A DNA stretch of 64,000 bases from Cardiocondyla obscurior (Eukaryota; Arthropoda; Insecta; Hymenoptera; Formicidae), in assembly GCF_019399895.1 (NCBI RefSeq), contig NC_091868.1, positions 7,255,593 to 7,319,592 on the forward strand, read 5' to 3'. Both the position numbers and the translations under genes were made by a program. The notes under the pieces were generated by a model. That model made no database searches. It was given only the letters and a program-made list of their open reading frames with translations, and was not told the DNA's origin. Position 1 is the first letter of the stretch; each line of letters opens with the position of its first letter. Of the stretch, positions 11,721-23,400 are shown piece by piece.

Positions 11721-14700
11721 GTAAATGACGGGAGATAAAGAGCGTGAATCTATACACCCCTTTAAAAGGAAATCCGGGGTATCTGAGGATGTGTGCGAGT
11801 CATCGCGACATGTAGGTGCGACGCTGGAATTGCGCAGCCGGCGACTCTCGAGTCGTGCCGCGAGCACGGACGTCGTTGTTGCGCTGCCTCGGACTGTTTG
11901 CTAAGTAGTTGCCAAGGAGTACAGACGCCTCGGAACACAAGGAGACTTATGTCCGTACGTTCGATCGCGGAGCGCGTCGGATGCAGCCGCGGTGCAGCGC
12001 GCCGATACCCTGCCGAGGTGGCCATTTACAATTCAATTCATCTGCAATTACAATACAAGTGACTCACCCGCCCACTCATCTACCCACTGCCCTCCCCGTC
12101 ATCCCTTTCCGGCCGGTTTCCGATTTTACGTACAGCGTTCTCCGGAAAGGTCGGAAACTTTGCCGGAACCCTCCATGTTCCGCGGCGCGGAATTTCCATG
12201 ATGAATCGGAAGAGCTTCTTGTTTTTCACTCAAGTTCGCGAAATTAATCGATTTTTTTTTTTTTTTATCCAATAAGCTTCAAACGTTCACAGCTCGATAT
12301 TAATATTTACAAGAATGTCGAGAAAACGTGACATAAAAGTGTTTAAGATACTTTCGAGATACGTCGAATCTTGGTACCCGATCGAATCATATTAATTGAA
12401 TTATTAATGATGTCGTCAGATTGAGAAAACGATTAACGCGATTAACGGGCCGAATGGGAGAGAGAAATTTGCGCGGGAAGTCGCGTCTGTCTTTGACGTG
12501 GAGAATCAATCGATCGCCGCGATCGAGGCCCGGCCAGGCGCTCCCGCCTGAAATTTCGACAGAACGCGCCGGCGACTGGCGGCATATTGCCGGTATCTCG
12601 ATTTCAAGCTTTAGATAAGACCGCGCGATACGCGGGAAACGTACGTAACGTTACGCGGCCACGGCGGCGAAGAGGGTCCTCGGGAATATTTTCCCAGACG
12701 AAATATCCGTCCGTTCGTCCGTCCGCGACGAAGTGAAATCGATATCGGCGTTACGGTTATATCCGGCGACTGAGTCGAACGGAAAAGAAACGGCGGATTA
12801 AAGCGCGAGAGCGGATAAATTCGCCGCGTGATTAAAGCGCGCCGCGGATTATGCCGGCGCGGGAAAATAAATATTCAAAGGGGATGCGCGTAATATTCAT
12901 ACCGAGTAATATTCCCCCGGCGAATTCTGCACACGCACGCACGCACGCACGCACACGAGCGCGCTACTTATTTATTTATTTTTTAATTCGATTCGCGATT
13001 CTTTTTTTTTTTTTCTCCCCCTTTATTTAATCCCTCGGTCGCGCGCGCCAGCGCGTAATGAATCCCGGCTGGAATTTCTGTTATTTAAATTCATATAAAC
13101 TAATATCGCTTACATCAAAGTGTAGATTATGTCTCTTATAGGCGCTTATATTGGATCGCTCTAGTTTCAGTTACACCTGAGGAACCTGGTGTATTTCGCA
13201 ACTTTGTGAAACGCGAGATTTCTTCTCGAACTGCTAATTTCTTCGAGAGCGTCGTGAATAATAGGGTTCGTTAATGCCAGAATTTTACGGTCCTGGGGGG
13301 TAGTTTCACGACGCCGGGAAGTGGGGACGTCGCCGTGGACGAGAAGGGGATAGGGGAGGTGAGAGCTGCGATGTAACGTCGATATCGCGCTCTATACGAG
13401 AGGCGTCGCGACGCCACGAGTGGGGCGCGGGGCGCGGGGCGAAGCGGGTTCCACATGGGTAAAATAATCGATAGGGACGACCGATATATGTATGTGTGTG
13501 TGTCTATGTGGGTGACGCACACGTGCACGCGCCAAGAACCCTCTGCACGTTCACGCTCGGGCGCACGTGTGCGTTTCTTCCTCGTTCCTCGTATGCGGGT
13601 GGACGCGCGCGCTCGCGTGCACGTATGTTTGTATGCGCTTATGCGTGCGTGTGTGCACGTAGCACGCAGGCGCGCGCGTGCCGCACGAATTCACGCGTGT
13701 GCGAGATCGATGTGCAGACGGATGGCATTACGTAGGCTTCGACGACGACATCGACTTTCCCCCTGCGCAATCGTCGTCGTTAACCGCGAGGCTCGTCACG
13801 AGATTTAAATCCAGCTTTCGATCGCCGGCGTGGCGGAACTCTATCCGCGCGGAGCGGTTTAAACGGCAAAACTCGGTGGATCGATTCGCAAAGGGAACTT
13901 CTTCACGTAGTTATCACGTAGTTACCCCCCTCCCACGCGGCTCGTGTCTATTTAATGCCGGAAAGAATAGCGCGCGTCGCGGCGACGAGGCGTCCACTCG
14001 CGAAAATGGAGACATCAAACGGGCGAGATGTTGTAAAGGGTGTAAATTCGCCCGGGCTAAATATAAACTGCCTCCATCGCGAAATCTCCGTTCATAAATA
14101 ATAGCGTGCCCCTTTTAATGTTGCGACCCACTTTTCCATTTTACGATATTCTCGCAATTTCCCTGAAATGCCTGAAATAAATCGCGCGTTCTGTGAAAAA
14201 AAAAAAAAGAACTGCATGTACACCTTTCGATCGAGCGGAAATAAATCGACGGGCTTCGATTAGGCTAGATAATATACAGTAAGAATTTATATATCGATAT
14301 TTAAATGCGAATCGACGTTGATTTACGAGTCGCGGAGGGTGGCAGGTGAACGGAAGTCCTCGAACCCAAACGACGGTAATTTTTGCGAATCCTCGGGCTC
14401 GACTTCGAGCGCAAAAAACCACCGGCCGATCGGCGACCGGGCAATCGCGCGAAATTCGATCCGCGCAAAAAGATCTCCGTGGGGTCGAATGATTTTTGCG
14501 AATTAACGAGGTCCCGATGTATCGGCTTTTCACTTGCCGTTCCCGCGGAATGCAATTAAACCGAAAGAGCCCCGCGGCCTTCCCTCGATATCGCGATAAT
14601 ACGCGGCGACTCGTGCCCGACTGTCTCCCCCCGCCCTGTGATTTTAACACGAATTTCACGCGACGTTGCAATAAAACGAATGACGTCGCCGCTTGACGAT

Positions 14701-14801
14701 GTAACTCGTTTTTCCTTGTTACACTCTCTCTCCCTCTCTCTCTCTATTTTTTTCTTTGCATGAATGTTAACCCGCTAAACGCGTCCTCGCGTTTCCCTCG
14801 T

Positions 14802-14914
14802 CGTCGTCCAGCCGTACACTTTCTTTATGGAAATCGATATCTATAATTATTTCATCACTCTGTGCATAGTATTACGCTCGCATTATGGGACTCTACAGAC
14901 TCGGCTGGACGACG
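14802..14914. repeat. 13-bp perfect inverted repeat, 87-bp spacer
   Basis: CGTCGTCCAGCCG at 14802-14814 is exactly complementary to 14902-14914. The spacer does not extend the pairing, so it is a poor microRNA precursor candidate. It could be a hairpin or a remnant of small terminal inverted repeats. Confidence 0.45.
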
Positions 14915-16849
14915 GGGACGATGATTGCCAACGGCGAAAGTAGTGCAACAAAGTGATCGTATAATTAAACGTCCCGTCATTTTGTGAAAATAGCAAACCG
15001 GGCGTGTCACGTCAAAGTCTCACGGCTAAATCAAAAGAATAAAATTGAATCTCGCGTAGGGCCAAAGAAAAAAAAAAACGACGATATATCAATTATAGCC
15101 AGAGATATCGAATTAATACCTAGGTATACCGCTTCTCGCGTTATATCTTGCCGCGTTTAAAGGAAATTTATTAGAGTAATTTGATAATATAATCATAATT
15201 TCATCGAAATATTAGGAATTAATAAAAGACACGGGCACTGAATAAATGATAAAAGGTATCGAAGATTTGGTTGAGGGATCTGCGTCTTGAGCAATCAAAT
15301 AATTTTCACGTACCTTTACCGCGTACCTACACGCGCTTGAGTTTCACGGATCTTCTCTCCGGCTGATATTACTTATTACCAATCGCTACAAACATTTATA
15401 GATCATAGACGTCAGATCGGACATGAAAGTGGAGATATGCTATTCCGCGTAATTAACACAAACGACATGCAGGCGTGCTCATTGGCGTAACTGGAGCACC
15501 GCGTATACATGTAATACATGGGCGTCGATACATCAGAGAGACGTCAAAGTCTCCCTTTCTCCTTTCCGCTTCCTCCTTCTTCCTCCTTCTCCATCACTCT
15601 CTGTAATTTTCGAAGTCTTTAATAGTCACTTTTGAGACACGTAAGTATAAACATTTCCATCAAGAAAGGAAAAAGATGACGACTTCCCGGAGACAGATTA
15701 TACGTTTCGAATGATTAAAGAAAATTTTGCTCGACTTCCTGTCCTTTAATTTGTTTCGTCACTAATTTATTTATTTCATAAAATATATTAACGAGAAGTT
15801 GTGTCCTGTGTAAGATTTTTTTTTTTCTTTTTTTTTTGTGTAAATGTTTCTTTGGTTTAGTAGTAATATACATATAAGAATTAATCACAGAAAAGAAAAG
15901 GATTATAAATTTTAAAAGAAGTCTCTTTGGTTTGAATAATTACATTTCGCTTTATTACTTGTCATTAAATTGTCATTAAATTCATTACAAGTTATTAGAA
16001 CTGCATAAATTATCGTTCAATTAAATGTAATAAATTTTTTTTACGAGTATGATCTAAAGAAAAATATTCTAATCAAATTGGACTTATATAATTTTGTTAA
16101 CGTTTATAGTCTATCGTTAGTATTAATAAAACTACCTAGTTGAATTTATAATAATTCTTCACATTCGTCTATGCTCTAAATTTATTTAATTTTACTTAAT
16201 TATGTTATATTATCTTTAATAATATTTATTTCTAAAAGTGCATGTCTTCGTATACTATTTTCTTAGCCAATTTACGAAAATTAAATACACTATATATTAT
16301 CTTTACATTAATAGAAATTAATAGAGATAGCATTTATTAATTTATAGAAAAGTAAATATGCTCCAATTAATAAAGATTAAATATGTATTACTTTTTTAAT
16401 ACTGCTGCATAAACTAATAAATTAATAGTTACGATAAAAAAGCATTCTACACAACGAAATAAAATAATTTTCCTGTTCAAATCGACGTTGCTAAAAAAAA
16501 AAGAAATACTGACGTCTTTTGTCAATTATTATTAAGCTTTTTACTGTCTCTATAAGTCCCGTCAGTTTTTAGTCAGACGAAGAAGCAGTTGACGAGTTTC
16601 TCTTCGTGGTCCCTCTTCCTTCCTCCCTCCCTCCCTTTCTTTCTTTTTCTTTCTTCCCTACATTTATCTTCGTCTTTCTCTGTCCTCTCAACAATGTCAG
16701 GTTAGTGGCCAACATATGATCGCGTATAAGAAGATAGCGGTCGAGTCACGTTTAGGGTACCGACGGAATAGTCAAACGGCAGGGAATCCCCTTCGAAACC
16801 CTCCTCCTTCCCTCCCGTAATGGAGGTAGCCCCCACGGTAAGGGCTCAC

Positions 16850-16893
16850 CTGCCGCCAGGTGCGACTCCCGGCTTGCTGCTCGCCATCTGCAT
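16850..16893 (-). other. Candidate short start-codon exon, unassigned
   Basis: On the minus strand an ATG at 16893 opens 14 codons (MQMASSKPGVAPGG) followed by AG|GTGAGC, a strong phase-2 donor. The segment is GC-rich within a sharply bounded block (about 16780-16920). Splicing it to the nearest possible Onecut acceptor would give an early stop, so it is unlikely to be a Onecut isoform. No partner exon was found. Confidence 0.25.
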
Positions 16894-17257
16894 GAGGGGC
16901 CCGTGCCGTGCGCGGGGGTCGTTTCCTCCTTTACTTTCCTCGTGCGAGCGCGTGATTAACACACACACACACATACACGTACACGGGAAATCGTAAAACT
17001 TAGCACGCGACTCCGTTCGCGGGCATACGTCACGGCGAAACGAGCGTGGCGGTAGCTGACCGAGCGTAGTGTTACTTCAGCCAAGCCGAACATTACTTCA
17101 TTGGAGTTGAAGAGAAAATATAAATAGTGCAACGCGGTAATAAAAGGTTAAGACAGGCATGAATGAAAGGGCTCATTCGGCTTTAATCAGCGACATTATT
17201 GCACCTTTTTAACTACAAAATGACCACAAAGAATAAATAATTAAATTCGTAATATAC

Positions 17258-17263
17258 TTTATT
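17258..17263 (-). terminator. Candidate poly(A) signal of the JmjC-like gene
   Basis: AATAAA on the minus strand, about 130 bases after the stop codon of the JmjC-like gene. A second AATAAA lies only about 10 bases after the stop (17380-17385). Without transcript data the one in use cannot be decided. Confidence 0.4.
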
Positions 17264-17394
17264 CTTATTATACAGCATTTTACTTCTGCATATTTGTGCA
17301 TAGGAACTTATTTTTTGTCATATACACTCTGTTCTTGTTACACAACGAATTAAGATGTTATAAATAATTTTTTGAAACTTTTATTTTATAGGCT

Positions 17395-17480
17395 TTAATC
17401 GTATTCAGCCCCAATGGTGATGCTTACATCATCGGAAATGATCTTCGTTTGATGGTACCATCGATTCGTGTCCAAGACGA
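17395..17480 (-). CDS. JmjC-like gene exon 6 (last)
   Basis: Residues 302-329 and TAA stop, acceptor TTGCAG|TC. Contains VLDTNRWYHQT with the distal His H311 and ends ITIGAEYD. Confidence 0.92.
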
Positions 17481-20400
17481 CTGCAATTGAAAATTACAAT
17501 ATATTAGATGTATTAAAAAAAATTATTCTTCTTTAAATAATGTAATAAGTATGTGATAAAATTAAATTATTTAGTTTAGTAAATATTTTATCATTAAATG
17601 CTTTTTAATTTTATTTTAGAGAAAAAATAAAATTAATTACTCTATTTTAAACGTTAATAGTTTAATGCTAAAATAAATCTCCTCCAGTTTGGCGATATAA
17701 ATGCGATATTCGTGTGTTTCGCGTTTCAGCTTTAATATAACCAAACAATTCTCAATTTAGAACAACATTGAATGTAACTGTCGATCAGAAGGCCACATTT
17801 AACGCTAAACGAGGAAAGCATTTAATTTTGCAATTAATTCAATTATTATTTATTGGCGTATATCAAATAGGTCTCACTTATCTCTCCGGCGTGCACAGTC
17901 ACTTTCAACCTTTTGCATGTGTAGAGACATTCCCGTGGTGGTTCTAAAATCCACAATTTTTCACCTTTTATCTGCGCCTGCCAAGAGGGATACTCCACAT
18001 CGTCCACCTAAGACAATTATTTAATGTTCATATAAGTATACGCTTATTAAAAAAATTTAATATATAATCATCCCACATACCCGAATGGAAATTAATCTAG
18101 TTATTCTGATTGTGCAGCTTAGTGATTAGATCGAGTAGAGGTTGTCATTAAAAATTAAAAATTAAATTTATTTAGTATCCGTTTAGTCAATCTCCAGCGC
18201 GAGTCATGTGGCGGAGCAATTATTATTGGCTAATAACAAGCTAGAGAAGCTAGATATCTAAATGCTTTCTTCGCATACTGATTTATGCCATCGCACGTTC
18301 GACTGCCGAAATCGCCGGGCCAGCCGTGAGCACGTGCGTGTTTATATCGGCCGATAGCAAACGCGCTCGCGGCACGATACAAGTAAAGTAGACTAGCACG
18401 CGGCGAAAAACTGGTCAGTCAGTCATTAGATTTAGAACGTTTAGGCTCAATTTCCACTCGGGTAATTTATTGCGAAACCTACATGCATCGGTGCACCATA
18501 ACCACTGCTTCCCATGAAAATCCAATCGGTTTTCTTATTTTCGGCTGTAGTAGGAAGGAAGTACGGTCTTTGATAATGCTGCCTTAGTATCGCGCCGATT
18601 TTTTCGTTACAATTGCTCCTGAGAAGGACGAAACAACGAGACAGTATTATCGAGAATTACAATTGCGTACAAAATTACAAATAAAATATATCCAGATAAG
18701 TTAAGCCATCATGTGTCGAATCGTTATCATTTTTCACAGCTCTAGTTAACGCTGTTATTCTAAACGCTGTTTATTTTTCGATAATTTTACCGCTTCTCTA
18801 TGCATATAATATTAATTGATGCGGCATCGAACTGGACATAAGATAATGATACCGAGAAAATTGTCACGGATAAAGTTTTTCCACTTTAGCTATGCACAAG
18901 AATCGAGGAACGAGAAATAGAAATAAAGAGATGCATTTCCAATTATTTTCTAATTATTTTCTTCGTCGTCTAATATTATATTAATCGAAGCGGCATATTG
19001 AACGTAGCGGAATAATACCGCGCGAATCGTCATTAGCGAAATACTCTTCGCTTCGCATTTTATCTATTTACAACAACGAAAATGAGGGTAGAGGAAGAAG
19101 TGAATAAATTGAATAATATATCAATCGATATATAACGAAACGCGGAGGTATAAACTAATAATAGGGATAAAATCATCGATTAGCAAAATAATTCGCCTCT
19201 TACCGCTTTCGATTCAACAATCGCGGATGACCGCGTTGGAATCGTGTCGAACGCACGAATCGGGAATTTAGTGACCGGCCAGTTAATTGTGTGCGCGTGT
19301 CAATTACCATATATCCTCGCGATCGATAGCCCCGTCAATAGATATGTCGGCGAACGTCGCGTTTCGCTGTTCCAGCGCCGAGGTGCGCCGCCCGTTTCGG
19401 AATCCGAATCCCGGCCCGTGCGAACGTATTTGATGAGACGCACGATCTTTGTCGGAGAATCTTCTAGCTGAACGAACCACCGATCGCCGAACGATCCATA
19501 AGCGATAGTGGCTCGTCGAAAAATTTGACGATCGTGAACAGAAGTTACGGCGACGTCGCAAAGTTGTCATTTAAAAAAAAAAAAAAGAAGAAACAAAATC
19601 AGTTTAGCATCGGTCGTTTAGTCACAGTCCAACGTGGACCACGTCTGATCTGACCTTACGCAACGTTCGACTGCCGAATTCGCTGGGCAAACTGGTTCTC
19701 GCCGCCCGCCGCCCGCGCGTCCTCCACCGTGCGAACTTGGACCGCGAAGGCTGCTGGCCAGATGTCAACACACGCACATACTCACACTACCGCGACGGTC
19801 GACGCCGAATCCGTCGGGCGAACCGGTTCTTGCCGCTAGTCTCCCGCGCGTCCTCCACTGTGCGAACTTGGAATGCGAAGATTTGCCGGCCGAAGTAAAC
19901 ACACGCATGTACTCACACTATCGCGAAGATTTGCAGGCCCGGCGACCAGCGATCTCGACAGTCGTGCGTGCGTTGAGATAGATCAAGAAGCAACAGTAGA
20001 CTAGTACGCGGCGAAAGTACCTTGTGCTAACGTAATGCTCGTGAAAAAATATGCCTAGACAAAGGACGTATTAATTTTTCCGGCTTTCCCGCGCCTCACC
20101 CGCTGACCACCGGTGATCGTAATCGGGTTAAGCGACGATCCGGGAAGAGATGGGTGATCCTAGCACGCCGACTAATCACAGCGCCCTATCGATCGCCTGA
20201 TCGCGAACGATGTACGCGATCCGTTGCGCAGTCGAGAAGGTACACCGGCCACGTGGAGAGGTTCCGAGACTTATCATCGTGTTCCTGTGTCTCGCCTCGT
20301 CCTGGGAGCCCCACGAACCGCAGTGTCCTGCACAGGACACCGTCGTGGTCCATTCACCGACATTCAACCGGGCAAATAAAGGTGAATCATTGTCTCTTTT

Positions 20401-23400
20401 TTATTACGCAACGATAATGCGTGCTTGTGTCGGGCGACGATACGCGAGCATCGAGGCAACATTCGCGATCAGTCTTTCCATCTACGGGTTGAAATCTCTG
20501 AAGGTAAGTCTTATTGCCGCAGTCTATTTGAGCGCGAGCACGTGCTGCTAATCGTTCCGCGATTTCATGTATTTTAGACCGTGGTCGATTTGTTCTAATC
20601 AAAATTAATATTCCGTGCGATTAAAATCGAAAGGAACGTCAGCTCATCATCGTGGAGATGATATTCCTCGGATATCGCGATGGTTTCGTTAGACGAACTT
20701 CACTTAATTTCGTACGTGATTTGTTCAACAGCGTTATCAACGGATCAATTACTTTCGGACGAGTTAATTAATGCTGTCAGTAATAATCAGGATCGAACAT
20801 GATTTCTATAGTATTCAACGGTCATTGATTTCTCGATCGAAAGTGTAAAATTAATGTTGTAATTAATGCTAATGATCAGTATATTAAAAATTTCTCGTTT
20901 TATTCCACTTTAATTACGGGAATGTAATTAGTTTCAAATTTCAGAAGAAAATTTCATTTGCCCTGAAATTTATATTTATCTATTTATAATTTTACATGCC
21001 GTGTATTACGGAGGATATTTTGAAAATCGGAAAATATTGATAATCCGTCATGTAAAATATATTTATAAACGTATATTTTAAAATAAATACCCGTAAACAA
21101 AGTCGCAAATAAAATCCTGATATCCGACGCAAGTTATGGGCTATCTAGCCTGAGCATCGGTCGTTAAATATCGTGCAAAATAGGCGCGTACTGGCAATGT
21201 CGGGAAAAAGCATCGGGCGATCGTTATATCGGCACGTACCAAAGTTGGCGTATTTCGGCATCCCAGCAATATCGAAGCCCTTTAGGGTTGCGTCTAATTA
21301 AAAATTCGCCGTCGTGGCGGCGCCGCGATAAAAAAAAAAAAAAAAAAAGTAAACGGACATTATCATGTCGCGTTAATTAGCCGTGAATCTACTAGACCTT
21401 ATGCGTTAATTAAACTCGTCGGAATGCCGCGTAGCCGCGCGATTGTTTAGAACGGTGAACGTCGGAGAGCGTCGCGAAAAGCGACACTTGTGTCGTCGCG
21501 TTAATTAAGTACGTGTTCGTTCGAAAAAAAAAAAAAAGGGAAAAAGAAAAAAAAGGAAAGAAAAAACATTGCAATTGCGTCGCGCGATCGGCGAGCAGAT
21601 TCATTTATTACAGGCTACATGAGTTGATTGTTTAATTTGCCCGTGATGATTCGATGCGCCGTCGCGCAATAATAATTGGCGCCCCGCTTTGGCATTCGTC
21701 TCTCGCATACGCCCTCGTGAATTGAACAACGGAAAAATGACAATTGCGAATTACCCGAGTAAAACGTTATTTATTCGCCGTCCGCACGGCGATTTTAAAT
21801 TGATATCCCGTATTTTCGATAATTATGCTTACAGGACGCTTCGCGGAGGAATGCGACGTGTCGACGAGCAAATTCATATTTCATATTTGCGCGACTGATT
21901 CATCTCACCCGCGAGTATTTTAATGTCGCTGCGAAGCGCGATGGTTTTTCCGATAATGAAATTAATAATTATTACGAAATTGCTTAAAAACGAGCGCTCG
22001 TTTATATCGGTGCCGTAAGAAGCTCATAAAAAAAACTCGTTATTAATTCACTGCCAATTTGAAAAATTTGTTACTGAAATTCCTCGGAATATTTTGCGCT
22101 TTTATCATCTCTTATACCCCGGGATTGAAGATAATTTTATTAGCACATCGATTTCGTTACATCACATTGTCGCACTTATCTCGTTAAGCTCCATTTTTGC
22201 GGACCGGAAATGAAAATCTAACAAGCGCTCTTAGATCTGTAATATCGAAATGAAATTATAAAGCAATTTCGATATTTTTGGATTGAAAATGAAAGATAGT
22301 TGCCGAGGTTTTGTCTACAAAATTTAGATAGGAAAAAAATGTCAGTGTATATAAAATGTACTTTAAAATAGAGGATTGTTCGACGGGGGCTTGTTCTTAT
22401 TAATGCGTCCAAGGGTCAAATGTGACTCAGAATTACCTACCATCCGACGTACCAAGGCGCCGTACCCTTCACCATCATAGCTCGATCCTCGTTCATGTCA
22501 AAGACGTCCTGTAGACTCTCAAATTCCGTATTGTACGGAAAAAACTGGCAATTCCCTTTGAACGTAGTCGCCTTCTCCTCGTCGTAGAGATTTTTGAAAA
22601 ACGCGAAGGAGAAAACTTTAGGCGCCGTCCAGTTCATCATCGCGTCGTTTATCACCACAGGCTTTCCTGAATACGCGTAGCTAATTGCAAATAAATTACA
22701 ATCAAGATTGATGCATGAAAATATTCTTGAACGTGTCGCAAATAATTGTTAAAGTATCGACGAGGTAAATTAGTCGGTTAATTGACTCTTTAGCTTTTTA
22801 GCTTTAGCTTTCGCTTGCAAACAGTCGAAAATTCAGCGGCTGCCAAGTGGCCAGATGTCTCGCAACGGAAAGGAAGACGGAAGGAGAATTTTACGACTAT
22901 ACTAGGAAGGATTATCTAATCGGTTCTCGGAAATCTGTCACGATCGAGCGGTCGTAAACAAGATTTATGGCCTTCCGAACTGGTCACTTTAAATGTTTTT
23001 TTTTCGGTAGTCGAGACGAGCTCGGCGACGACGCGACGGTTACCTTTTTTTTTTCGTCGCGCTCGCGCTCGGCACGCGTCGCGGATCTTTTCCAAGAATC
23101 CACGCGGACTCCGGCTTCTCATCCTTACAAGACGAGCACGGAGCAGCGGCCAATCGGCGATCGAACCGGCCCAATCCGCGATCGTGCCTATTGACTGTTT
23201 CACTTTCTTCGCGGTTACTCTCTTTCTCTCGGATGACCGATCACCGAAATTTCTAACGGTCATTTCAGTCTAGTTGCGGAGCCTCGGACGCGAGAACGTA
23301 TTGCTAATCGCTCCGCAACTTCGCGTATTTTCGACCGCGGATAGGAAGTTTTCGCACGCAAGTAAGTGTCGACTCGGGTACGAGCGATCGTTCTCTGTAC

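Larger units (their letters stand above)
10901..16849. other. Intergenic DNA, no supported gene
   Basis: Alternating AT-rich (11100-11600, 15600-16550) and GC-rich (12400-13050, 13300-14000) stretches with CACG/GTGT repeats (about 12931-12956 and 13490-13700) and poly-T tracts. Open frames are short and show no recognisable family. Two weak exon candidates and one inverted repeat are listed separately. Confidence 0.5.

Noticed and set aside
14802..14914. Inverted repeat considered as a microRNA precursor
   Set aside because: Only a 13-bp stem with an 87-base loop that does not pair; no known insect microRNA seed recognised.
16850..16893. Short start-codon exon as an alternative Onecut first exon
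   Set aside because: Joining its phase-2 donor to the only nearby acceptor-like CTAG upstream of the Onecut ATG gives an immediate stop, and the pyrimidine tract there is weak.
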